Shown: positions 9,730-18,117 of the stretch, in pieces | Numbering within the stretch: the first letter of the stretch is position 1 | Layout: the number at the start of each line of letters is the position of its first letter | Source: JAWWPY01 sp963822825 | GTDB taxonomy: Bacteria > Actinomycetota > Actinomycetes > Streptosporangiales > Streptosporangiaceae | Length of the DNA: 64,000 bases | Assembly: GCA_963822825.1 (NCBI GenBank) | Contig: CAWGIW010000005.1 | Span: forward strand, 124,001 to 188,000 | Direction: 5' to 3' | Made by a program: the position numbers and the translations under genes | Notes under the pieces: model-generated | What the model was told of the DNA's origin: nothing | Databases searched by the model: none | What the model saw: only the letters and a program-made list of their open reading frames with translations

Positions 9730-10311
9730 GCCAGGGCGGGGAATCGCATTGCACAAACCCAGAGTCGCCGCAATACTTGTGCTCGCAACGGCACGCCGGT
9801 TACCAGCGCGGTCCTGAGCGCGTCCTCGCGCAGCCTCTTCCAGAGTGAGCTGGGCCAGCAGGGCTAAAACTGGATGCTCTCGACCACGAACTACTGCGAC
9901 GCCGCCTATCCCGCGCCGGGCATCCCGCAGATCACCACCAAGCGCTGGATAGCGGCGGCCAGCACCGGGACCGCCCATGACACGGGGAACCCCGATGGCA
10001 CTATGACCATCAATGGCGCCTACTTCGGCCGCGACGTGCTGCGCTGTAACGAGGCGGCGCAGGTGACGTTCATGCATAAAACCGGTTGGGTGTCGAATTC
10101 CGGCTCAGACACCGGCATCGTGGTGTCGCTGCCCGGTAAGGCACACCGCCATTACATCATCGCCGTGTTCTCGAACCTCGGTGACCAGTACCAGGACCCG
10201 AACCGGCCGCTCACGCCGGCTGGAGTTGTCCCGGTTGAATACACCCAGAAGTTCGCGGAGCTTGGCCGCGCGATCGATCAATACGAAGCGGCGCGGCCCA
10301 GCCCGCGATGA
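9730..10311 (+). pseudogene. C-terminal remnant of a class A beta-lactamase-like serine hydrolase
   Basis: In one forward frame, open after a TAA at 9727, the text ends with a penicillin-binding/beta-lactamase fold C-terminus: MTINGAYFGRDVL, then HKTGWVSNSGSDTGIVVSL with the KTG box, then the terminal helix EYTQKFAELGRAIDQYEA. An in-frame TAA at 9865-9867 interrupts it between SELGQQG and NWMLSTTNYCDA. The SxxK and SDN-type motifs expected about 100-150 residues earlier are absent. It is therefore a 5-prime-truncated fragment, or a restart from ATG 9874 (145 residues) that could not be catalytic. Family call is moderately sure. Confidence 0.6.
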
Positions 10312-10336
10312 GATCGCCATACATGGGGCGACCCTC

Positions 10337-10342
10337 TACAGT
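10337..10342 (+). promoter_or_regulatory. Possible -10 box of a leaderless transcript
   Basis: TACAGT ends eight bases before the racemase ATG at 10350 and there is no Shine-Dalgarno. The spacing would place the transcription start at or next to the ATG, as in leaderless actinobacterial mRNAs. Inferred from spacing only. Confidence 0.4.
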
Positions 10343-10349
10343 TGGGCGC

Positions 10350-11288
10350 ATGCGGATCGCGCTGATCAACTCGGGGCTCGGCCTGCTGACGGCCGCGGCC
10401 GAACTGCGCAGGCAATCGCCGGGCGTGGAACTGATTCTCGCGATGGACCCGGATGGGATGCCCTGGGGCGCGCGGACGCCGGACGATATCGCGCAGCGGT
10501 CTCTCGCATGCGCCCATGCCGCCTCCGCGCACGACCCTGATGTCCTGGTCTTCGCCTGCAACACGGGCTCGGTGCACGCCCTTGACGCGCTCCGGTCCCA
10601 GTTCGAGCCGCGCATCCCGGTCGTCGGGACCGTACCGGCGATCAAGCCGGCCGCTGCCGCCGGTCAGCCCATCGCCATCTGGGCGACGGCCGCGACCACG
10701 GGAAGCGCCTACCAGCACGCGCTGATCGCCCAGTTCGCCGCCTCGGTAGAGGTCACCGAGGTCCCCTGCCCAGGACTCGCCGACGCGATCAACGAGGGTG
10801 ATGAAGAGGCGACCGCCGCGGCCGTGGCCGCAGCGGCCGCGCGGACCCCCAGCCACGTCAGCGCGGTCGTGATGGGCTGCACGGAGTACGAACTCGCGGC
10901 ACATGCCATCGCCGCCGCTTTGCCCGGGGTCAGCCTGCACGGATCGGCGGCCGCGGTGGCCGCCCAGGCGCTGCGCCGGGCCGTGGCCGCCGCCACCGAC
11001 GTGGCCGTGGCCGCCGCCACCGACGTGGCCGTGGCCGCCGCCACCGACGTGGCCGTGGCCGCCGGCGGCCACGGCCGGCCGCGTCCCGCCCGCGACCATC
11101 CAGAGTCCGGGACGGCCGCCCCAGCGCTCAGGGTGCTGCTCAGCGGCAGGCCTGGTCACCTTCCGCGCGCCGCCTTGCGCTACCGGGAGGGACGCTTCCT
11201 CGTCCTGCGGCCGGACCCGGCAGCGCGGCCGGACGCGGCGGGCAGCGGCTTTCCCGGCGTCGGGTCGTCGTCGTCCGTCCGGGCATAG
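10350..11288 (+). CDS. Glutamate/aspartate racemase-family protein with repeat tail
   Basis: A 312-residue protein. Residues about 1-210 are an Asp/Glu racemase fold with both catalytic cysteine motifs, FACNTGS near residue 72 and VVMGCTEYE near residue 175, plus the N-terminal IALINSGLGLL strand and the GTVPAIKPA turn. Housekeeping MurI makes D-glutamate for peptidoglycan; this could be a paralogue. From about residue 212 the sequence turns into alanine-rich text with three copies of an eight-residue unit VAVAAATD (24-bp DNA repeat), then a basic/proline tail that overlaps the opposing DUF4192 gene by 109 bases. The tail may be a frame-altered or non-homologous end. ATG 10350 is preferred over the upstream ATG 10308. 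Confidence 0.75.
   Translation: MRIALINSGLGLLTAAAELRRQSPGVELILAMDPDGMPWGARTPDDIAQRSLACAHAASAHDPDVLVFACNTGSVHALDALRSQFEPRIPVVGTVPAIKPAAAAGQPIAIWATAATTGSAYQHALIAQFAASVEVTEVPCPGLADAINEGDEEATAAAVAAAAARTPSHVSAVVMGCTEYELAAHAIAAALPGVSLHGSAAAVAAQALRRAVAAATDVAVAAATDVAVAAATDVAVAAGGHGRPRPARDHPESGTAAPALRVLLSGRPGHLPRAALRYREGRFLVLRPDPAARPDAAGSGFPGVGSSSSVRA
10981..11052 (+). repeat. 24-bp tandem repeat, three copies, in-frame
   Basis: Three consecutive, essentially identical copies of a 24-base unit containing GTGGCCGTGGCCGCC and GCCACCGAC, coding VAVAAATD in the racemase tail. Unit length is a multiple of three, so copy-number change would keep frame. Confidence 0.85.
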
Positions 11289-12352
11289 CTGGCCGCGACC
11301 TGGTCGGGCGTCATCGGCATCCGCGCGGCCGAGGGCGGTACGCCCGCGTCCATGATGTCGCGCAGCAGCAGGGCCAGCGAGTAGGCGGGATCGGACGCGA
11401 GCGCCCGGTCGATCGCGATGTTGGCGAGCGCCCCGTCCCCGGCCTGCCAGGCCGTGAACGCCAGCAGGGACGCGGGCGCCGGCACATAGCGGGAGCGGGC
11501 GCGGCGCACCACGTCTGACCACAGCCGCAGGTGCGCCTCCTGATGTTCCGGGACCATCCGGGCCCAGGCGTCGTCGCGGACCGGTAACTGGGCGAGGACC
11601 ACGGAGAGCCAGGCGACCGGGTCGTCCTCACTGAGCCGCCCGCCGCCGCGGTACGTCTGGATCGCCTCGATCACGGCGCGCCGCCCCTCCTCGACCAGCG
11701 GCCGTGCGCGGTCACCCGGCCATTCCCCCGCCATGTGGCCGATGAGGTCTCCGGCGCGCTGCCGGGCCCGACGCGTCGCGCGGTCCATGGAGTCGGCCGC
11801 CGGGCCGCTGACCGGGGCGAGCGTGCGGACCAGGGCACCGCGGTCCGGGAACGCCGCCATCCCGGCCATTATCATGGCCGCCGCCGCCGGATGCGCGCCG
11901 ACGTCGAACGGGACGCCCTCGGCCGGGCAGCACGCCGGGTTGCGGCAGATGTAGGACCAGTACCGCTCGTTCTCGACGCGCATCAGCTCGCGTGGCCGCA
12001 ACCCCGCCTGGCGCAGCCCAGCGGCCAGCACGTTGACGACGGGGGTGACCAGGCGCCCCGGCCCGTAGCCGATCCCGATCACCGTGGTGAGCCGCCGGAG
12101 GCTCAGCACGGCGAGCGCGTGGGCCGCGATGTCGGCTGCGTGGCCGGAATCCGGCGGGTCAGGGAGGTCGTAGCGGAACGCCAGTTCTATCCGGTCTCGC
12201 GGACGGCCGGCTCCGATCACGACCAGGCTGTTGGCCGGATGGAACCCGAGCAGATGGGGCACGACGGCGAGGACGTCGGCGGGGGAACCAATCCGGACCC
12301 TGGGGCGGGTGGCGGGTGATGCTGAACGGTCAGCGGATTCTGTGTCTTCCAT
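11180..12352 (-). CDS. DUF4192 domain-containing protein
   Basis: A 390-residue protein matching the actinobacterial DUF4192 family of unknown function. The hallmark N-terminus is RVRIGSPADVLAVVPHLLGFHPANSLVVIG, followed by RIELAFRYDLPD and an internal repeat-like helical C-terminal half with AWLSVVLAQLPVRDDAWARM and ALLAFTAWQAGDGALA-type motifs. No catalytic residues are assigned. The start at 12352 (MEDTESAD) is preferred over the ATG at 12421, since family members begin shortly before the RIGSPADVL strand. Its basic, disordered C-terminus overlaps the racemase tail on the other strand. Confidence 0.88.
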   Translation of the reverse strand: MEDTESADRSASPATRPRVRIGSPADVLAVVPHLLGFHPANSLVVIGAGRPRDRIELAFRYDLPDPPDSGHAADIAAHALAVLSLRRLTTVIGIGYGPGRLVTPVVNVLAAGLRQAGLRPRELMRVENERYWSYICRNPACCPAEGVPFDVGAHPAAAAMIMAGMAAFPDRGALVRTLAPVSGPAADSMDRATRRARQRAGDLIGHMAGEWPGDRARPLVEEGRRAVIEAIQTYRGGGRLSEDDPVAWLSVVLAQLPVRDDAWARMVPEHQEAHLRLWSDVVRRARSRYVPAPASLLAFTAWQAGDGALANIAIDRALASDPAYSLALLLRDIMDAGVPPSAARMPMTPDQVAASYARTDDDDPTPGKPLPAASGRAAGSGRRTRKRPSR

Positions 12353-12468
12353 AGATCCAGGCTGGCGGTGCGGAGCGGGAGGAGCCAGCCTGGAAATTAC
12401 GTTCTGTGGATAAGTAAGCACCTATGGTCATTCGTCCACAGCGGGAAAGTGGGTCTTGACAGCGGCCC

Positions 12469-13353
12469 TCAGTTCTGGAGCGGCAGCATCTCGCGGGCGA
12501 AGTCGTTGATGAACTGGCCGGCGGACGGGGGTGTCGCCGCGGGCCGGATGACGAACTTGCTGAGGCCCGCAGCCACGTACGCCTCGATGAGCCGGCGCGC
12601 ATCGTCCCAGCTCGTGGCCACGAGCGTGGCCGGGTCGGTGTCCGGGCGCCGCTGGCGGAGCGCCCCGGCCAGCTCGGCGGGGATACCGTCGAGCGCCACC
12701 GCGAGGCTGAGCCCGAAGTGGTCGGGTTCCACTTCACGCCCGGCCTCATCGGCGGCTTCCTGGATGGCCTGCCGTCCCGCGGCGGCCTCCACCGGCGTCA
12801 GGAGGCTGGCCAGCCACCCGTCGCCGAGCCGCCCAGTGCGGCGCAGCGCGCCGGGGGCGCTGCCGCCCAGCCAGATATCGAGCGGCTTGGCGGGCAGCGG
12901 GCCGATGCCCGCGTTCTCGACCGTGAAAAACTCGCCCTGGAACGACACGCTCTCCTGGCGCAGCAGCAGCCGCACCAGCTCCAGCGACTCGTCGAACACC
13001 GCACCGCGGCGTCCTGGCGGCACCGGGAACAGGCCGAGCTCGCCGGGCCGGGCTGGGCGCAGGCCGAAGACCGGCAGTATCCGTGCGGGCGCGAGCCCGG
13101 CCAGTGACGCGAGTTGCTTGGCGACGAGCACTGGGTGCCGTCCAGGCAGCACCGACAGGCCGGAGCCGACTTTCAGCCGGGACGTACGGGAGACAGCATG
13201 GGCCATCCCGACGAACGGCTCCACGAGCTGGCCGTACACCATCTCCGGCAGCCACAAGGAGTCGATCCCGATCTCCTCGAGGCGATCAACGGCGGCCGCG
13301 AAGCCCGCGGGGCCCCCGGCTCCGCCCAGCGCGATCCCGATCCGGACCTTCAC
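12469..13353 (-). CDS. Luciferase-like (LLM) F420-type oxidoreductase
   Basis: A 294-residue flavin/F420-dependent TIM-barrel oxidoreductase of the bacterial luciferase-like superfamily, closest in pattern to the TIGR03854-type probable F420-dependent enzymes. Visible: VRIGIALGGAGG strand, SLWLPEMVYG, SRLKVGSGLSVLPGRHPVLVAKQLASL, LPVFGLR, FDESLELVRLLL, and PLDIWLGGSAPGALRRTGRLGDGWLAS near residue 165. Substrate unknown. The GTG at 13353 is chosen because the barrel begins at the next residue; the much longer open frame upstream consists of low-complexity arginine/proline text that overlaps the hairpin repeat region. Codons and length are normal. Confidence 0.88.
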   Translation of the reverse strand: MKVRIGIALGGAGGPAGFAAAVDRLEEIGIDSLWLPEMVYGQLVEPFVGMAHAVSRTSRLKVGSGLSVLPGRHPVLVAKQLASLAGLAPARILPVFGLRPARPGELGLFPVPPGRRGAVFDESLELVRLLLRQESVSFQGEFFTVENAGIGPLPAKPLDIWLGGSAPGALRRTGRLGDGWLASLLTPVEAAAGRQAIQEAADEAGREVEPDHFGLSLAVALDGIPAELAGALRQRRPDTDPATLVATSWDDARRLIEAYVAAGLSKFVIRPAATPPSAGQFINDFAREMLPLQN

Positions 13354-13665
13354 CCGTCTATCCGACCACGAGCCGGACCTCTGGCGATACCCGGGGGCCG
13401 TCGTGGAAACGACCAGCAGCCGCCCGCGGGCCGCCCGGTGCGGGTGCCGTTGCGGCGGCCTCCGCAACGGCACCTGTGCGCCACCGGTGCCGTCCCAACG
13501 GCAGCTGTGCGCCACCGGTGCCGTTGAGGACGGCTGGGCCGGCCGGTCGGGCTGGTCGCCGTCGGGGCGCGGAATGGCGTCATGGAGCGTAACCCGGTCG
13601 CCGCCACCGACCTCTCCCCCACAGTGCGCGACGACGGAGTCATAAGGGCCGGCTTGCGCTAGCTT
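13354..13665. other. Divergent intergenic region holding hairpin repeats
   Basis: 312 bases between the LLM oxidoreductase and the divergent membrane protein. No gene is seen. It holds a strong hairpin and two copies of a roughly 31-bp repeat (separate entry) and should contain both divergent promoters. Confidence 0.6.
13443..13525. repeat. REP-like hairpin repeat cluster
   Basis: GGTGCCGTTGCGG (13443-13455) and CCGCAACGGCACC (13462-13474) form a perfect 13-bp stem with a six-base loop. It is followed by two near-identical units of about 31 bases, both containing TGTGCGCCACCGGTGCCGT; the second unit starts CAACGGCA and ends TGCCGTTG, so it can fold on itself. Related sequence recurs inside the Ser/Thr kinase gene near 61925-61986. 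Confidence 0.75.
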
Positions 13666-13671
13666 GTGCTC

Positions 13672-14526
13672 ATGCAACGACGCCGTGCCTGGTCAGGGTG
13701 GCTACGCGATCCCGTCTTGGTCGTGGGCACAGCCACGTCCGTGGCCCTCGGCGTGCTGTTCTACGCTCGTGCCGACATCAAGACCGCGCTGGGCGTGTTC
13801 GCCGGCCTCCTCGGCGTGACAATCACAACGCAGGTTCAGTCGATCGTCCTGACGAACCGGCGAATTGACGTGGCGACTAGAAGCGGGCGGATGCTCGAGG
13901 CGCTCGAGACAATATCATGGCTCCCCCCGCTAATCGAGGAGATCACAAGCCATATTACTCGCGTCGAGCGCGATTATTCGGCTACTCCGGCGGTAGAACT
14001 ATGCCAGCAGGTGCTACAAGACTGTCTAGATCGCGTGAATGACTTGCAGCGCGGGCACTTCGAGCCGGCCTATGGGGATCAACGCCTCTTCAACGCGCTA
14101 ACTTCCAAGGCGGTAAAACAAATACGTGCGACGAGCGCGCAGGAAATGGATCTCGCTTGGTGGCTCTCGCCGAGGAGCGAGCCCTACTGGGAACTGCAGC
14201 GCGAAGCCCTGGGACGTAAAGTTACGATCACCAGGGTCTTCATATACTCCAAGTGGAATGATGACCTTGATCAGCTCGCCCGGAAACAAAGCCAGGCCGG
14301 TATTGAAGTGCGAACTGTCCACCGTGGTCGGCTGCCGCCGCGCCTCGTCACTGACATGGTGATATGGGATGAGACGTGCGGGTACGAAACACGGAGCAAC
14401 GCCGCCGGCGAGCCGGTAATTAACTTCTTTACCCTGGCGGCCCAGGATGTGGAGAAAATGCGGCATGACTATGAAGCCATCATAATATCCTCCACACTCT
14501 ACAAACATGACCCGCCAAGCCTATGA
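13672..14526 (+). CDS. Two-TM membrane protein with soluble C-terminal domain, unknown function
   Basis: Not recognised. A 284-residue protein (286 if the GTG at 13666 is used). Two hydrophobic segments near residues 12-30 and 34-58 form an N-terminal hairpin, so the rest is probably cytoplasmic. The C-terminal domain (about residues 125-280) includes EMDLAWWLSPRSEPYWELQ, KVTITRVFIYSKW, QSQAGIEVRTV and VTDMVIWDE. The alternating strands and helices resemble actinobacterial phosphodiesterase-fold-like or sensor domains, but no HKD motif is present. Codon choice is less GC-biased than in neighbours (ATA, AAT and TTA occur), suggesting transfer. Its TGA overlaps the next ATG (ATGA), so it is translationally coupled to the FAD enzyme. 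Confidence 0.7.
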   Translation: MQRRRAWSGWLRDPVLVVGTATSVALGVLFYARADIKTALGVFAGLLGVTITTQVQSIVLTNRRIDVATRSGRMLEALETISWLPPLIEEITSHITRVERDYSATPAVELCQQVLQDCLDRVNDLQRGHFEPAYGDQRLFNALTSKAVKQIRATSAQEMDLAWWLSPRSEPYWELQREALGRKVTITRVFIYSKWNDDLDQLARKQSQAGIEVRTVHRGRLPPRLVTDMVIWDETCGYETRSNAAGEPVINFFTLAAQDVEKMRHDYEAIIISSTLYKHDPPSL

Positions 14527-15953
14527 TCGTGAACAGTGGCTCCGCGGGGAGCGATGTCGTTATCGTGGGCGCCGGCGTGGTTGGATTGTCCGTTGCCTAT
14601 GAATTGCTTCGCCGAGGCGCCAGGGTGGCCGTGATAGGACCACAGCCTCATCCGGAAGATGGAGCCGGGAGCCGAGCCGCAGGCGCGATGCTGTCTTTGT
14701 TCTCGGAGGTCGAGCCCAGCCACCATCCGGACCGCGTGGCGGCCGACGTCAGAGAGCGGCTGGCGGCGTCCAGGCTCTGGGAGATCTGGCTTAGCCGCCT
14801 CGCTGAGGAGACAGGACGGCAGATACGCACCACCCACGGCACCTGGGTGATCAGTAGGCCCAACGAGTCCGTCGCCCTGGACGCTATCGCCGCCGCGGCT
14901 CGGCAGCATGCGCACGTAGCGGAGGTGCATCGCGGCGTTGAGGTGCCTGGCCTATCCGCGACACACCACATCGCCGCGGGTCTGTGGCTGCCCTCGGAAG
15001 ACGCAGTAGATTCTGCCGATCTGGTTGATGCCCTCTCTGAGGCCGTTCGCGAGCACCCCGGAGCACGCTGGCACGAGGACTCGGCGATTTCGGTCTCTGC
15101 GCGGAAGAGATCAGTCGCGGTCAGCTGTGCCAACGGGCCGGTGACAGCTGATCGTGCCGTCCTGGCCGTCGGGGTGGCAACGGCCGGGCTGCTGCCCGAG
15201 AGCGGCAGGACGTTAGACGTCCCGGTCATAATCGGCGGTCACGGAAGCGGCCTGCTGCTGAGGGCGCAGGACCCGCCGGCCCACACGATTCGGACACCGA
15301 ATCGCGCCTTTTCCTGCGGGGTGCATCTGGTGCCTCGCGGCGGCGGGCTGACCTATGTCGGTGCCACCAACCGCATGCTTCACCCCTCGGCTCCAGGCCG
15401 GGGCGCCAGGACCAGTCTCGATGAGATTGCGGTGCTCGTGCACTCGGTCACCTCAGAGATAGATCATCGCCTGTTCGAGGCTGAGCTGGTCGATGTGCGA
15501 GCGGGCCGGAGGTCTTACACCCTTGACCGTCTCCCGCTGGTCGGGGCGAGCGCCGACCCGCGGATACTTCTTGCGACCGCGACCTATCGTTCCGGCTTTG
15601 CGCTGGCACCACGAGTGGCGGAGTTGATCGCTGACGAGATGGAAACGCCGGGGGCCCACTCAGACCATCCGTACCGCGTCGGCCGGACGATGCCCCCTGG
15701 CACTCTTGAATCGATACTTGGCCATACTTCTCAGGCCATCGCCGCGGCCTGCGAGCCCCTGGGATATCTGCCGCCGGGTATCCAGGAGCGTCTCGCTGGG
15801 CTTCTTGACCTGACGCTCCGCATGGCCTTGGCCGATCCAGCCGACGACGTGCCCCAAAGACAGGCCATCCGCGAGTTGTGGGCTAACGTGCCGATAGAAG
15901 AGGCGCTTCCCTCAATCTTGCGTCTCGCCGGGCCGCCAAACACGCTGGACTGA
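14523..15953 (+). CDS. FAD-dependent amino-acid-oxidase-like enzyme (DAO/ThiO fold)
   Basis: A 476-residue flavoenzyme. Residues 9-38 carry the dinucleotide motif VVIVGAGVVGLSVAYELLRRG; SRAAGAMLSLF follows, and the C-terminal FAD motif is around VRAGRRSYTLDRLPLVG and ATATYRSGFALAPRVAELI. These match the D-amino-acid/glycine oxidase family, which oxidises an amine to an imine with release of peroxide. An extra helical extension of roughly 90 residues follows the fold and has no match that I recognise. The start ATG overlaps the stop of the membrane-protein gene. It converges on a D-Ala-D-Ala ligase-like gene, so a D-amino acid or D-amino-acid-containing compound is a reasonable but unproven substrate. 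Confidence 0.82.
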   Translation: MIVNSGSAGSDVVIVGAGVVGLSVAYELLRRGARVAVIGPQPHPEDGAGSRAAGAMLSLFSEVEPSHHPDRVAADVRERLAASRLWEIWLSRLAEETGRQIRTTHGTWVISRPNESVALDAIAAAARQHAHVAEVHRGVEVPGLSATHHIAAGLWLPSEDAVDSADLVDALSEAVREHPGARWHEDSAISVSARKRSVAVSCANGPVTADRAVLAVGVATAGLLPESGRTLDVPVIIGGHGSGLLLRAQDPPAHTIRTPNRAFSCGVHLVPRGGGLTYVGATNRMLHPSAPGRGARTSLDEIAVLVHSVTSEIDHRLFEAELVDVRAGRRSYTLDRLPLVGASADPRILLATATYRSGFALAPRVAELIADEMETPGAHSDHPYRVGRTMPPGTLESILGHTSQAIAAACEPLGYLPPGIQERLAGLLDLTLRMALADPADDVPQRQAIRELWANVPIEEALPSILRLAGPPNTLD

Positions 15954-16055
15954 AATTTGGACTACGGCTGACGGGTCATCATCCTCGAAAGATCCGGCTG
16001 GCACGAACAGGCCGCCGCCGCTCGACGACCCGAGCGCAGAGGAGTTCTTTAGGCG

Positions 16056-17122
16056 TCAAGAGGTCAACGCAGTGTCGATCAGGCGGTCCACCAGCGATGC
16101 GAAGCTCAGCCCCGCGTACGCCCAGACCATGGGGAAGAAGGATTGCTGCGTAAACCCGGGCATGGTGTTGACCTCATTTATAGTAAGCTTGTTCTCGGTA
16201 TCGACAAAGAAGTCCACTCGCGCGAGGCCCGCACAACCCAATGTGGCGAAAGCCTTCTGCGCCAGCTCGCGGCTCTCGGCAATCACGTGTGCTGGCAGCT
16301 CGGCCGGGACAACCATTTCGCACGCGTCGTCCAGATATTTGGCTTCGAAATCGTACCATTGATGGTTCCCCAGCAGCGCCTCCGCGGGCTCGCTCACCTC
16401 TGGAGCTTCGCCTGGTTTGCCTTCCAGAACCCCGCACGCCAGCTCACGACCAGCGACGTGGGCCTCGACCAGAGCCTTTCGGTCGAACTTTCGTGCGATC
16501 CTCAGCGCGGTGGGCAGCTGCGACCAGCTGGTAATTCTCGTGATTCCCAATGAAGACCCTCCTTGAGCTGGCTTCACGAAGGCAGGGAGACCGAGGCGCT
16601 GCTGGTCATCGGGCGAGAGCGTGAGGCCGGGAGGCACTACGGCGTACGCGGAAACCGGGAGGCCAGGCGTCCCGGAGCAGGCGCTTGCTGAAATCTTTGT
16701 CCATGCACACAGCGCTGGCGAGTACACCGGATCCGACGTACGGGACATCGGAAAGCTCCAACAAGCCCTGAACCGTACCGTCCTCGCCATATGGCCCGTG
16801 CAGCAGGGGGAAAACCACGTTGAACGACCGACAGTTCACGCCAGCCGCCGGCGGGGTGCAGCGCGATGAGCCTATCTCCGGAAAGGATCAGCTGCTGTCG
16901 CCTTCGCCTGTCCGATTGGCCGTCCTCCGTGATGGCACGTCCGGCCCCCGGAGCTAGGGTCCACGCCCCCGAAGCTGAGATCCGGATAGCGATGACCTCG
17001 TAGCGGTCCGGGCGGAGAGTGCGAATAACGGCCTCTGCAGAGGCGCATGATATCGAGTGCTCCGGACTGCGACCACCGAACAACACCGCTACCCTGATCC
17101 TGTTATCGTGTTGGCGTGGCAT
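16056..17122 (-). CDS. D-alanine-D-alanine ligase-like ATP-grasp enzyme (two frame breaks)
   Basis: ATP-grasp ligase of about 355 residues that would join two D-amino acids with ATP. N-terminal domain: VAVLFGGRSPEHSISCASAEAV with the catalytic glutamate. Middle: VVFPLLHGPYGEDGTVQGLLE, VGSGVLASAVCMDKDFSKRLL. ATP-grasp part: AFVKPAQGGSSLGI, LVEAHVAGRELACGVL, WYDFEAKYLDD (tyrosine as in D-Ala-D-Ala rather than D-lactate enzymes), VDFFVDTENKLTINEVNTMPGF. Frame changes are needed near 16850 and 16660. It follows the PLP enzyme gene by about 86 bases on the same strand. It may be biosynthetic or a self-protection copy; cell-wall Ddl is normally near other cell-wall genes, which are absent here. Confidence 0.85.
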
Positions 17123-17208
17123 CTTATCTCGCAGCGTTTGTTCCAGATCGATTCGCGCCGTCACGGTGATTCGCAGTTTATTGAGCCCGCTGGCTTCACG
17201 ATGCCGAC

Positions 17209-18117
17209 CTAAGTAAGGCTCCCGCCGGTGACGAGGATGATGTCGCAACCAGCGAGGTTGGACCGATTATGTCGTAGCCCGGCCAAGCCGGCCGCTCCAG
17301 ATGGCGTCGCATCGAGTCCGACCTGGCCCAGGTCTCGGCTCGCGGCGATCAGGTCCCGATCCGCGACCTCGGTGGCAGAGCCACCCGTGGCCAGTACCGC
17401 GCGTACCGCCAGATCGCCGTGGAGAGCATTCCAGTTGCATAGGGGCACGTTGACCGCGTTCTCGTGCAGCGAGTGGCGGTCGAGGGCCAGATGTTCGCGG
17501 CCAAGCTGGAGACTTCGCGCGATGGAGTTATTGCCACGGCTGCTGACGGCGCATAGGCGGATGCTCCAGCCCTCTCGTGAGATTGCCCTCCAGAATCCGG
17601 CGAGAGTCGTCCCGTTTCCCGTCGGCACCCACAAGTTGACGGTGCCGGTCAGCCGACGGCTCCAGACCATCAGATGAATGCGCGCCGCAATGGCCTCTAG
17701 CAGCAGTTCGCTGTGCGGGCCATCTACATTCGCGTCGGCGGTATAGGGGTGTGACTGAGACCACGATTTACTGATTCTGACCGCATCCTCGTAGGTCTCC
17801 CCAGCCGAGTAAACGGTAGCGGAGAGCGCTCGGAGGGCGAGCGTCACGGTGCGGGGAGTATTCCGGGGCACGAAGACGACAGGCTCCAGGCCGCGCTCCA
17901 GGGCGGCGTGCGTGACGGAGAGCCCGTAGTTGCCGCAGCTTCCGACCGCAACTCGACGAAACTCGCCGGACAGCCCACTGATCAGTGCACGTGCGGCCCA
18001 GTACTTGTGGTTCCGGGCGGGATTCTGGGTCTCGTCCCAGATGAGGGTCTCTAAGCGACCCGTGCTTTCGACCTGCGGAGGCGCGGGATAGAGGGGCCGC
18101 AGGGGTGTAATAGTCAG
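17209..18117 (-). CDS. PLP-dependent beta-family enzyme (threonine synthase/dehydratase-like)
   Basis: A 302-residue fold-type II PLP enzyme. The N-terminus reads LTITPLRPLYPAPP. The cofactor lysine lies in WDETQNPARNHKYWAARAL, corresponding to the N-P-T-x-S-x-K segment of threonine synthases. The phosphate-binding asparagine loop is VGSCGNYGLSV; a later glycine loop is VPTGNGTTLAGFW; the end is VTGGSLT. Reaction unknown: beta-replacement, elimination or deamination of a hydroxy- or acyl-amino acid are the family options. No ATG/GTG/TTG start exists in frame; the candidate is CTG 18117 that overlaps the TGA of a 60-codon ORF upstream (CTGA overlap), behind GAGAGAGG. Likely co-transcribed with the Ddl-like gene. 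Confidence 0.8.
   Translation of the reverse strand: MTITPLRPLYPAPPQVESTGRLETLIWDETQNPARNHKYWAARALISGLSGEFRRVAVGSCGNYGLSVTHAALERGLEPVVFVPRNTPRTVTLALRALSATVYSAGETYEDAVRISKSWSQSHPYTADANVDGPHSELLLEAIAARIHLMVWSRRLTGTVNLWVPTGNGTTLAGFWRAISREGWSIRLCAVSSRGNNSIARSLQLGREHLALDRHSLHENAVNVPLCNWNALHGDLAVRAVLATGGSATEVADRDLIAASRDLGQVGLDATPSGAAGLAGLRHNRSNLAGCDIILVTGGSLT

Noticed and set aside
12718..13107. Plus-strand frame over the LLM oxidoreductase
   Set aside because: Antisense shadow; no ribosome-binding site.
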